Source: Cytophagales bacterium (GTDB lineage: Bacteria > Bacteroidota > Bacteroidia > Cytophagales > 172606-1). Taken from it: a DNA stretch of 9,090 bases. The notes under the pieces were generated by a model. It saw only the letters and a list, made by a program, of their open reading frames with translations. It searched no databases and was not told the DNA's origin. The stretch is from contig JALOMD010000062.1 of assembly GCA_025455595.1 (NCBI GenBank), positions 1-9,090 on the forward strand. The letters run 5' to 3'. Both the position numbers and the translations under genes were made by a program. Shown piece after piece: positions 1 to 7,700 of the stretch. Every line of letters begins with the position of its first letter. Position 1 is the stretch's first letter.

Positions 1-160
1 AAGCACTTACTGATTATCAGATACATGCTCTTTGCCTTTGCCAAGAACCAACTTATCAATTGCAATTCATTCTCGCTGTTGTCCAGCAATCGGGCGGGCT
101 TTTGACCCAGACGCATGTGTTTCCAAACGCTTCCTGTTACAGACCGCCGATGTTGCTTTC

Positions 161-189
161 CGTTTTGACCAAAAAATGCCCAAAACGCC
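161..189 (+). repeat. Intergenic palindromic repeat, copy A
   Basis: The left arm CGTTTTG (161-167) is the exact reverse complement of CAAAACG (181-187), giving a 7-bp stem around a 13-nt A-rich interior. It shares the layout CGTTTTG-RSC / six-A or six-T block / GCCYAAAACGCC with copies at 213-242, 4276-4306 and 4701-4725. No ORF or transposase is associated with it. It is probably a REP-like or other dispersed intergenic element. Confidence 0.6.
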
Positions 190-201
190 ACGAGACCAAG
201 C

Positions 202-214
202 CGCCCAGCGGGCG
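202..214 (+). other. Short GC hairpin between repeat copies A and B
   Basis: CGCCC (202-206), loop AGC, GGGCG (210-214) form a perfect 5-bp stem, followed by TTTC and then repeat copy B. It could be a weak attenuator or terminator in the rpoB leader. The T-run is only three bases, so a classical intrinsic terminator is doubtful. Its right arm overlaps the left arm of copy B, so the two folds would exclude each other. Confidence 0.3.
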
Positions 215-242
215 TTTCGGGCAAAAAATGGCTAAAACGGCC
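213..242 (+). repeat. Intergenic palindromic repeat, copy B
   Basis: This copy reads CGTTTCGGGC, then AAAAAAT, then GGCTAAAACGGCC. It aligns with copy A 52 nt upstream over its whole length, including an identical AAAAAATG block. The inverted arms pair less perfectly than in copy C: a fold needs a mismatch and a bulge. It is in the same orientation as copy A, so the two form a tandem pair ahead of rpoB. Confidence 0.55.
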
Positions 243-353
243 TTTGGAAAGTCTTTCTGTCACAAGTTTTAAATTTGGGAACAATTTTTGCTGCAAAGCC
301 GTTTCCTTAGTTACACCCACCTGAATTATCTCCAAACTTAAACATACAAGGTC

Positions 354-3300
354 TTGACAACCAATCGTTTGAACAATCGAATCAGTTTTGCCTCCACGCG
401 GCAATTGGTAGATTATCCGGATTTTCTGGAAATCCAATTGCAATCGTTCCAAGACTTTTTTCAGATTGAAACCGCGCCTGAGAAAAGAGTCCAAGAGGGG
501 CTTTACAAGGTCTTCATGGAGAACTTTCCAATTACGGACTCGCGGGAGAATTTTAAGCTTGAATTCATAGACTTTACCATTGACCCGCCCAAGTACTCGG
601 TGGATGAGTGCATTGACCGTGGGTTGACTTACTCGGTGCCGCTGAAAGCCAAGTTGCGGCTTTCGTGCAGCGACCCCGACAACGAGGATTTCGAGACTAT
701 TGAGCAGGAAGTGTTTTTGGGCAACGTGCCCTACATGACCGAACGTGGCTCGTTTGTCATCAACGGTGCGGAACGCGTCATCGTTTCGCAGTTGCACCGT
801 TCGCCGGGCGTGTTCTTCTCCATGAGCAAGCACACCAACGGCACCAAGCTCTACTCGGCGCGTATCATTCCGTTCAAAGGTTCTTGGATTGAGTTTTCGA
901 CGGACGTGAACAACGTCATGTACGCTTACATTGACCGGAAGAAGAAATTCCCGGTTACTACCCTGCTGCGGGCCATTGGCTTCGGCTCGGATAAGGAGAT
1001 TTTGGACCTGTTCGGTTTGTCGGAAGAGATTCCGGTGAACAAGACCAATCTGAAAAAGATGATGGGTCGCAAACTGGCCGCCCGGGTGCTGCGCACGTGG
1101 ACGGAAGATTTCGTGGACGAGGATACGGGCGAGGTGGTTTCGATTGATCGGAACGAAGTGCTGCTGGAACGCGACCATGTGATTCGCGAGGAAGACTTGG
1201 ACGTGATTTCGGACTCGGAATCGAAAGTGGTGATTGTACACCGCGAAGATGTGAATGTAGCCGACTACAGCATCATCTACAACACGTTGCAGAAAGACAA
1301 CTCGAACTCTGAGAAAGAGGCAGTCGAGCAGATATACCGCCAGTTGCGCAACACCGAAGCCCCCGACGAGCAAACCGCCCGCGAAGTGATCCACAGCTTG
1401 TTCTTCAGTGACAAGCGTTACGATTTGGGCGAGGTGGGCCGCTACCGGATCAATAAGAAACTGAATTTGGAAATCACTTCCGAAACCCGCGTACTCACGA
1501 CCGAAGACATTGTTTCGATTGTGAAGTACCTCATCGGTTTGATCAACTCCAAGGCATTGGTGGACGACATTGACCACCTTAGCAACCGCCGCGTACGCAC
1601 TGTGGGCGAGCAACTCTACGCCCAGTTCGGCGTGGGCTTGGCCCGGATGGCCCGTACCATCAAGGAACGCATGAACGTGCGTGACAACGAAGACTTCAAG
1701 CCCGTTGACTTGATCAACGCCCGCACGCTGTCGTCGGTGATCAACTCGTTCTTCGGCACCAACCAGTTGTCGCAGTTCATGGACCAAACCAATCCGCTGT
1801 CCGAAATCACGCACAAGCGTCGGATGTCGGCACTGGGGCCGGGCGGTCTGTCGCGTGAACGTGCCGGTTTCGAGGTTCGTGACGTACACTATACGCACTA
1901 CGGCCGTCTGTGTACCATCGAAACACCTGAAGGTCCGAACATCGGCCTGATTTCGTCGCTTTGCGTACACGCCAAAATCAACGGCATGGGTTTCATCGAA
2001 ACCCCGTATTTGGAAGTGGACAACGGCAAAGTGAAGGTGGACAAAGAGCCGATTTTCCTGACGGCCGAAGAAGAAGACACCCACTACATTGCCCAAGCCC
2101 GCGTGGACGTGGACGAGAAAGGCAACTTCAAGACGGACAAGGTGAAGACCCGCTACGAAGGCGACTTCCCGGTGGTTGAGCCTGACAAAATCACGTACAT
2201 GGACGTTGCCACGAACCAAATTGTGTCGGTGGCCGCCTCATTGATTCCGTTCTTGGAACACGACGATGCCAACCGTGCGCTGATGGGTTCGAACATGCAA
2301 CGCCAAGCCGTGCCGCTGCTGCGCCCCGAAGCCCCGATTGTAGGCACCGGTCTCGAAGGCCGCGTGGCCCGCGATTCGCGTGCGTTGGTAGTGGCCGAGG
2401 CAAGCGGAGTCATTGAGTTCGTGGATGCAACCAAAATCGTGGTGCGCTACGACTTGACCGACGACCAACGCTTGGTAAGCTTTGACGAAGAACTGAAAAC
2501 CTATAATCTGATCAAGTTTCGCCGTACCAACCAGGACACTTGCATCAACCTGAAGCCTACGGTGTTCAAGAAACAACGGGTGGAGAAAGGGGACATCTTG
2601 TGCGAAGGCTACGCCACCCAAGACGGCGAACTGGCCTTGGGCCGCAACCTGATGGTGGCGTTCATGCCGTGGCAAGGTTACAACTTCGAGGATGCCATTG
2701 TGATTTCGGAGAAAGTGGTTCGCGAGGACATCTTCACTTCGCTGCACATCGAGGAGTTTGAACTGGAGGTGCGCGACACCAAGCGCGGCGAAGAAGAGCT
2801 GACCTCGGAAATCCCGAACGTGAGCGAAGAGACTGTCCGCAACCTTGACGAGAACGGCATCATCCGGGTGGGTTCCGAAGTGCGCGAAGGCGACATCCTG
2901 ATTGGCAAAATCACGCCGAAAGGAGAGTCTGACCCGACACCGGAGGAGAAACTGCTCCGTGCCATATTCGGTGACAAAGCCGGCGATGTGAAGGATGCCT
3001 CGATGAAGGCACCACCCTCATTGAAAGGCGTGGTCATTGACACCAAGTTGTTCTCACGGCCCAAGAAAGACAAAGACGGCCGCGAGAAAATGAAAAACGA
3101 GGTGCGCACCCTGATGAAAAAGTACAGCCGCGAGTTGGTTGGTGTCAAAGAGGTGATGCTGGAGAAAATGGTGCAGTTGCTCGAAGGCAAAACCAGCCAA
3201 GGCGTGAAGCACAAGTTTGGCGACGAGGTGATGTCGAAAGGGGTGAAGTTCAACCGGAAAAACATCTCTGAGAACCTGTTCCCCGACAAGAACATCTACC

Positions 3301-4226
3301 GCGACGAAAGCTCGTACAATGTGCCGGAAGAAGTGAACCTGCTGTCAGACCTGACGTTGGAGAACTGGACAAGTGATGCGCAGACCAACGCACTGCTCGA
3401 ACAGTTGGTGAAAAACTACAACAAGAAGCGCAACGAGGTTTCGGCGCGTTTCAAACGCGAGCGGTTTACCTTGGAAGTAGGCGACGAATTGCCTGCGGGC
3501 ATTGTGCAACTGGCCAAGGTTTACGTAGCCAAAAAACGCAAGCTGAAGGTGGGCGACAAAATGGCCGGTCGGCACGGGAACAAAGGCGTGGTGGCCCGTA
3601 TCGTGCGGGAAGAAGACATGCCTTTCTTGGCCGACGGCACCGCCGTTGACATCGTGCTGAACCCGCTGGGCGTGCCTTCGCGGATGAACTTGGGCCAGAT
3701 ATACGAAACCGTGCTCGGCTGGGCCGGTCGCAAGCTTGGCAAGAAATACGCCACGCCGATTTTCGACGGTGCCACTGAGGCAGATGTGTTGGGCGAACTG
3801 AAAGCCGCCGGCCTGCCGGAATTCGGACGTACGTATCTGTACGACGGCCTCAGCGGCCAGCGTTTCGACCAACCGGTGACCGTGGGCATCATCTACATGC
3901 TCAAACTCGGCCACTTGGTTGACGACAAGATGCACGCCCGTTCCATCGGCCCGTACTCGCTCATCACCCAGCAGCCGTTGGGCGGCAAGGCGCAGTTCGG
4001 TGGCCAGCGTTTCGGCGAGATGGAAGTGTGGGCATTGGAGGCTTTCGGTGCCTCGCACATCCTGCAAGAAATCCTGACCGTGAAGTCGGACGACGTGGTG
4101 GGCCGTGCCAAGGCGTACGAGGCCATTGTGAAAGGCGAGAACATGCCCAAGCCCAACATCCCGGAGTCGTTCAACGTGTTGGTGCACGAACTGCGCGGCT
4201 TGGCGTTGGAAATCACGTTGGAATGA
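354..4226 (+). CDS. rpoB: DNA-directed RNA polymerase subunit beta
   Basis: This is the beta subunit of the cytoplasmic core RNA polymerase (alpha2-beta-beta'-omega), which catalyses DNA-templated RNA synthesis. At 1290 aa it is close to the Bacteroidota size. Landmarks in order: N-terminal YPDFLE block; SQLHRSPGVFF around residues 145-155; rifamycin cluster I (about 470-496) with D477, H487 and S492, equivalent to E. coli D516, H526 and S531; the GYNFED acidic pair E779/D780; a charged, coiled-coil-like stretch around 900-1045, where many Gram-negatives carry the betaSI2 insert; GDKMAGRHGNKG with active-site lysines K1069 and K1077; and the PESFNVLVHEL C-terminus that packs on beta'. The start is a TTG. 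The frame has a TAA at 339-341 and no ATG until about residue 55, and the conserved NRISFA block begins within ten codons. TTG 369 is a second possible start. There is no usable Shine-Dalgarno: AAGG at 348-351 is only 2 nt from the TTG. No frameshift or missing catalytic residue is seen. Confidence 0.98.
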   Translation: MTTNRLNNRISFASTRQLVDYPDFLEIQLQSFQDFFQIETAPEKRVQEGLYKVFMENFPITDSRENFKLEFIDFTIDPPKYSVDECIDRGLTYSVPLKAKLRLSCSDPDNEDFETIEQEVFLGNVPYMTERGSFVINGAERVIVSQLHRSPGVFFSMSKHTNGTKLYSARIIPFKGSWIEFSTDVNNVMYAYIDRKKKFPVTTLLRAIGFGSDKEILDLFGLSEEIPVNKTNLKKMMGRKLAARVLRTWTEDFVDEDTGEVVSIDRNEVLLERDHVIREEDLDVISDSESKVVIVHREDVNVADYSIIYNTLQKDNSNSEKEAVEQIYRQLRNTEAPDEQTAREVIHSLFFSDKRYDLGEVGRYRINKKLNLEITSETRVLTTEDIVSIVKYLIGLINSKALVDDIDHLSNRRVRTVGEQLYAQFGVGLARMARTIKERMNVRDNEDFKPVDLINARTLSSVINSFFGTNQLSQFMDQTNPLSEITHKRRMSALGPGGLSRERAGFEVRDVHYTHYGRLCTIETPEGPNIGLISSLCVHAKINGMGFIETPYLEVDNGKVKVDKEPIFLTAEEEDTHYIAQARVDVDEKGNFKTDKVKTRYEGDFPVVEPDKITYMDVATNQIVSVAASLIPFLEHDDANRALMGSNMQRQAVPLLRPEAPIVGTGLEGRVARDSRALVVAEASGVIEFVDATKIVVRYDLTDDQRLVSFDEELKTYNLIKFRRTNQDTCINLKPTVFKKQRVEKGDILCEGYATQDGELALGRNLMVAFMPWQGYNFEDAIVISEKVVREDIFTSLHIEEFELEVRDTKRGEEELTSEIPNVSEETVRNLDENGIIRVGSEVREGDILIGKITPKGESDPTPEEKLLRAIFGDKAGDVKDASMKAPPSLKGVVIDTKLFSRPKKDKDGREKMKNEVRTLMKKYSRELVGVKEVMLEKMVQLLEGKTSQGVKHKFGDEVMSKGVKFNRKNISENLFPDKNIYRDESSYNVPEEVNLLSDLTLENWTSDAQTNALLEQLVKNYNKKRNEVSARFKRERFTLEVGDELPAGIVQLAKVYVAKKRKLKVGDKMAGRHGNKGVVARIVREEDMPFLADGTAVDIVLNPLGVPSRMNLGQIYETVLGWAGRKLGKKYATPIFDGATEADVLGELKAAGLPEFGRTYLYDGLSGQRFDQPVTVGIIYMLKLGHLVDDKMHARSIGPYSLITQQPLGGKAQFGGQRFGEMEVWALEAFGASHILQEILTVKSDDVVGRAKAYEAIVKGENMPKPNIPESFNVLVHELRGLALEITLE

Positions 4227-4275
4227 TGCACAAGAAGCGATGTGGGTAGGTTTGAGCAGTTGTTTGACAGTTTGC

Positions 4276-4306
4276 GGCGTTTTGGGCGTTTTTTGCCTAA
4301 AACGCC
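4276..4306 (+). repeat. Palindromic repeat copy C; strong hairpin after rpoB
   Basis: GGCGTTTTGGGC (4276-4287) pairs with GCCTAAAACGCC (4295-4306) as a 12-bp stem with one G-U wobble and a 7-nt loop, GTTTTTT. It lies 50 nt after the rpoB stop and is the best-paired member of the repeat family in this window. Downstream comes ATACCGAAAAAG rather than a T-run, so on the + strand it is not a classical intrinsic terminator. The T-run is in the loop. It could be an RNA processing or 3'-end stabilising hairpin, or simply a REP-like element. Confidence 0.7.
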
Positions 4307-4390
4307 ATACCGAAAAAGCTTCCGACAACTTCTTATACCTGCTCGCATCGCAAACAGTGTTTCGCCGAAAAACAAAATCGCCTGTATTTT

Positions 4391-4657
4391 ATGGATAACA
4401 AAAAGCGATTGAAGCGGTTGGAAAAACGGATTGCAGATATACGCATCCAACAAGAAAGCATCTCGAAGTTAGCAAAAAACACGCTGACCACCCAAGCTTT
4501 CAACAACGCCTTCGTCGCCATTTTGGACAAATTCCAAAGGATTGAGGAAAAGCAAGACCAACGCTGGACGCAACTTTTGGAAAAGCTTGACAAGATGCCT
4601 GACCACGAAGAACGTCTCCGAAAACTGGAAGACGCGGTGTTCAGGAAAGTCGGTTAG
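4391..4657 (+). CDS. Hypothetical small basic coiled-coil-like protein between rpoB and rpoC
   Basis: An 88-aa ORF with an ATG start and TAG stop. I do not recognise a family. The sequence is very hydrophilic (about 21 K/R against 15 D/E, so net basic), with no cysteine, no signal peptide and no membrane segment. Hydrophobic residues fall in heptad-like spacing (L7, L10, I14, I17, I24; then I51, W59, L62, L66, M69; then L76, L79, V83), separated by a more neutral stretch around 31-48 (TLTTQAFNNAFVAIL). This suggests two helices forming a coiled coil or helical hairpin. Codon use differs from the polymerase genes: it has ATA, AGG, CGA and TTA codons. No Shine-Dalgarno or clear own promoter is visible; it lies 164 nt after rpoB and 122 nt before rpoC. 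It may be a lineage-specific small protein or a chance ORF. A coiled-coil partner of the polymerase is possible from location only; nothing in the sequence shows it. Confidence 0.6.
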   Translation: MDNKKRLKRLEKRIADIRIQQESISKLAKNTLTTQAFNNAFVAILDKFQRIEEKQDQRWTQLLEKLDKMPDHEERLRKLEDAVFRKVG

Positions 4658-4669
4658 CTACACTGTACA

Positions 4670-4682
4670 GGCCGTTTTAAGC
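4670..4682 (+). repeat. Partial repeat arm (half-copy E)
   Basis: GGCCGTTTTAAGC closely matches the reverse complement of the right arm of copy B (GGCCGTTTTAGCC). Its CGTTTT core could pair with AAAACG of copy D at 4719-4724, enclosing the hairpin at 4685-4701. It may be the displaced left arm of copy D, interrupted by that hairpin. Confidence 0.35.
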
Positions 4683-4684
4683 AT

Positions 4685-4701
4685 TCCCGCCGGTTGCGGG
4701 A
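4685..4701 (+). terminator. Possible weak terminator after the 88-aa ORF
   Basis: TCCCGC (4685-4690), loop CGGTT, GCGGGA (4696-4701) make a perfect 6-bp GC-rich stem 27 nt past the TAG of the small ORF. It is followed by TTTGACAATTTTT, so T-rich sequence is present but interrupted. A weak Rho-independent terminator or attenuator between the small ORF and rpoC is possible. The stem is short, so confidence is low. Confidence 0.35.
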
Positions 4702-4725
4702 TTTGACAATTTTTGCCCAAAACGC
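4701..4725 (+). repeat. Palindromic repeat, copy D, upstream of rpoC
   Basis: ATTTGACAATTTTT followed by GCCCAAAACGC aligns with copy A (TTTTGACC, A-block, GCCCAAAACGCC) with about one base deleted in the middle. Its own left arm is degraded. A matching CGTTTT arm lies further upstream at 4673-4678. It overlaps the putative -33 element for rpoC. Confidence 0.5.
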
Positions 4726-4742
4726 TGTTTTACATAATTTCT
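4712..4742 (+). promoter_or_regulatory. Possible Bacteroidota-type promoter for rpoC
   Basis: TTTG (4712-4715), a 19-nt spacer, then TAATTTCT (4735-4742) resembles the -33 TTTG / -7 TAnnTTTG consensus described for Bacteroidota primary sigma factor. The -7 box matches the TA and the first two of the TTTG bases but not its last two. Transcription would start a few bases after 4742, leaving a leader of roughly 30 nt before the ATG at 4780. If real, rpoC could be transcribed independently of rpoB across the large gap. This is a pattern match only. Confidence 0.3.
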
Positions 4743-4779
4743 GCACGCATTTATTGCCCATAACTCATATTCCTACCTT

Positions 4780-7700
4780 ATGGCTTTCAGAAAGAATAAA
4801 AAAATCAACGCTGACTTTTCCAAAGTCACCATCAGCCTCGCTTCGCCGCAGTCCATTTTGGACAGTTCCTACGGCGAGGTGACGCAGCCTGAGACCATCA
4901 ACTACCGGACGTACAAGCCGGAGATGGGTGGCCTGTTCTGCGAAAGGATTTTCGGGCCGGTGAAAGACTGGGAATGTCACTGCGGCAAATACAAACGCAT
5001 CCGTTACAAAGGCATCATCTGCGACCGTTGCGGCGTAGAGGTGACCGAGAAAAAGGTGCGTCGCGAACGCATGGGCCACATTGAGTTGGTGGTGCCGGTG
5101 GCGCACATTTGGTATTTCCGCTCGTTGCCGAACAAAATCGGCTACCTGCTGGGCTTGCCTACCAAAAAACTCGATCAAATCATTTACTACGAACGGTACG
5201 TAGTCATTCAGCCGGGCGTAAAAGAAGAAGAAGGAGTGAAGCAACTCGATTTCCTGACCGAAGACGAGTACTTGGACATCCTTGACAAACTGCCGCGCGA
5301 AAACCAACTGTTGCCGGACGAAGACCCGCAGAAGTTCATCGCCAAGATGGGTGCGGACGCGCTGGAAATGCTGCTGTCGCGTACCAAACTGGACGAACTT
5401 TCGTACGAGTTGCGTCACGTTGCCTCTACGGACACTTCGCAACAACGCAAAGCCGAGGCTTTGAAGCGTCTGAAAGTGGTGGAAGCGTTGCGTGATGCCA
5501 ACACGCGCATCGAAAACCGTCCGGAATGGATGGTGATTCGCATGGTGCCGGTGATTCCGCCGGAACTGCGTCCGCTGGTGCCGTTGGACGGCGGCCGCTT
5601 TGCCACCTCCGACTTGAACGACTTGTATCGCCGCGTGATTATCCGCAACAACCGCCTGAAGCGTCTGATTGAAATCAAGGCTCCGGAAGTGATTTTGCGG
5701 AACGAAAAGCGGATGCTGCAAGAAGCCGTTGACTCGCTGTTCGACAACTCGCGGAAGGTGAACGCCGTGCGTTCGGAAGGCAACCGCGCCTTGAAATCGC
5801 TTTCGGACATGCTGAAAGGCAAACAAGGCCGGTTCCGTCAGAACTTGCTCGGTAAGCGGGTTGACTACTCCGGTCGTTCGGTTATCGTCGTAGGCCCTGA
5901 ACTGAAGCTGCACGAATGCGGCTTGCCGAAAGACATGGCCGCCGAGTTGTTCAAGCCGTTCATCATCCGCAAACTGATTGAGCGGGGCATTGTCAAGACC
6001 GTAAAATCGGCGAAGAAAATCGTGGATCGCAAAGACCCGGTGGTGTGGGACATTCTGGAAAACGTGCTGAAAGGCCATCCCGTGCTGCTGAACCGCGCCC
6101 CGACGCTGCACCGCTTGGGCATCCAAGCCTTCCAGCCGAAACTCATCGAGGGCAAAGCCATCCAGTTGCACCCCTTGGTGACCACCGCCTTCAACGCCGA
6201 CTTTGACGGTGACCAGATGGCCGTTCACGTGCCGTTGGGCCAGGAAGCCATCCTGGAAGCTTCGTTGCTGATGCTGGCGGCGCACAACATCCTGAACCCT
6301 GCCAACGGCGCACCGATTACCGTGCCGTCGCAAGACATGGTGTTGGGCTTGTACTACGTGACCAAAGGCCGCAAGAGTACGCCTGAGTACCCGATTGCGG
6401 GCGAAGGCGGCACGTTCTACTCGGCTGAGGAGGTAATCATCGCCATAAACGAAAACCGCTTGTCCAAGCACGCCAACATCAAACTGCGTACCCAAGTGCG
6501 CAACGAGGCGGGCGAACTGGAAACCAAAGTCATCGAAACGGTGGCCGGCCGGGTGTTGTTCAACCAGGCCGTACCGGAAGAGGTGGGCTACCTGAACGAA
6601 CTGCTGACCAAGAAAAAATTGCAGCAAATCATCGGTCAGGTGTTCAAGACGGTCGGCATGTCGCGGACGGCCAAGTTCTTGGACGACATCAAGGAACTGG
6701 GCTTCCAGATGGCGTTCCGGGGCGGCTTGTCCATCGGCTTAAACGACGTGAAAGTACCCGATGCCAAAGCCAAACTGATTGATAATGCCGTAGGCGAGGT
6801 GGACAACGTTTGGAACAACTACCTGATGGGTCTGATTACGGACAACGAACGGTACAACCAAGTGATTGACATCTGGACGCGCGTAAACACGCAGATCACT
6901 GAGTCGTTGATGAAGCAGTTGGAAAGCGACCAGCAAGGTTTCAACTCCATCTTCATGATGATGCACTCCGGTGCCCGTGGCTCGCGTGAGCAAATCCGTC
7001 AGTTGGGTGGTATGCGGGGCCTGATGGCCAAGCCGCAGAAAAACCTCCAAGGTTCGGTCGGTGAAATCATCGAAAACCCGATCATCTCCAACTTCAAAGA
7101 AGGGTTGGACGTACTGGAATACTTCATCTCCACGCACGGTGCGCGGAAAGGCTTGGCCGACACGGCGTTGAAAACCGCCGATGCCGGTTACCTGACCCGC
7201 CGCTTGGTGGACGTGGCGCAGGACGTGATCGTGAACGAACCCGACTGCGGCACGCTGCGCGGCATTGTGGTGACGGCTCTGAAAGACAACGAGGATATTG
7301 TGGAACCGTTGTCCGAACGGATTCTCGGCCGTGTGACCGTACACGATGTGTACGACCCGGTGACGGGAGACCTGATTGTTGCCTCCGGCGACCAAGTGAC
7401 CGAAGAAGTGGCCGCCCGCATTGATGCCACCAGCATCGAAGCGGTGGAAATCCGTTCGGTGCTGACTTGCGAAACCCGCCAAGGCGTGTGCGCCAAGTGC
7501 TACGGACGTAACCTTGCCACCGGCCGCATGGCCGAGGCCGGCGAGGCCGTGGGTGTCATTGCGGCGCAGTCCATCGGTGAGCCGGGCACGCAGTTGACGC
7601 TGCGCACCTTCCACGTGGGCGGTGCGGCTTCCAACATCTCGGTGGATGCCAACATCAAGGCCAAGTTCGACGGCGTGATTCAGTTCGAGGAACTTCGTAC

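Larger units (their letters stand above)
1..353. other. Gene-free leader upstream of rpoB
   Basis: No convincing gene is seen here. The open frames in this stretch begin at non-ATG or poorly placed codons, resemble no protein I recognise, and run through the repeat copies at 161-242. In most bacteria the gene before rpoB is rplL (ribosomal protein L7/L12). No L7/L12 C-terminus is recognisable at the left edge, so that gene probably ends before position 1; this is inferred from conserved gene order. The spacer holds two tandem copies of a palindromic repeat (161-189 and 213-242) and a short GC hairpin (202-214). An A+T-rich stretch around 262-290 precedes the gene. I found no good match to the Bacteroidota TTTG / TAnnTTTG promoter at the right spacing, so rpoB may be read from an upstream ribosomal-protein promoter. 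Confidence 0.6.

Noticed and set aside
161..242. Start of a CRISPR array
   Set aside because: Only two tandem copies that differ from each other, no regular spacers, and the same motif recurs singly elsewhere.
32..272. Two overlapping small + strand frames in the rpoB leader
   Set aside because: Start placement is poor (one begins at TTG), they overlap each other in different frames, run through palindromic repeat copies and show no family features.
952..1130. Possible frameshift or insertion in rpoB or rpoC
   Set aside because: Both frames read continuously with all core motifs at expected spacing. The long insert in the rpoC trigger loop is the SI3-type insert common in Gram-negative lineages, not a foreign element.
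3345..4328. 327-codon open frame on the - strand opposite the rpoB 3' end
   Set aside because: Register-matched antisense of rpoB codons; no recognisable protein family.
4333..4593. 86-codon - strand frame opposite the small ORF
   Set aside because: Antisense of the 88-aa + strand ORF, with no support of its own; the + strand product has the more protein-like heptad pattern. I cannot exclude it fully.
4663..4670. CTGTACAG perfect 8-bp palindrome just after the small ORF
   Set aside because: Too short to distinguish from chance; no second copy or half-site partner seen nearby.
4765..6627. 620-codon open frame on the - strand opposite rpoC
   Set aside because: It is in exact codon register with rpoC and open only because rpoC lacks TTA/CTA/TCA codons. 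Its start is a TTG, the product is a low-complexity His/Gln/Val/Arg-rich sequence with no recognisable domain, and it covers conserved beta' motifs.
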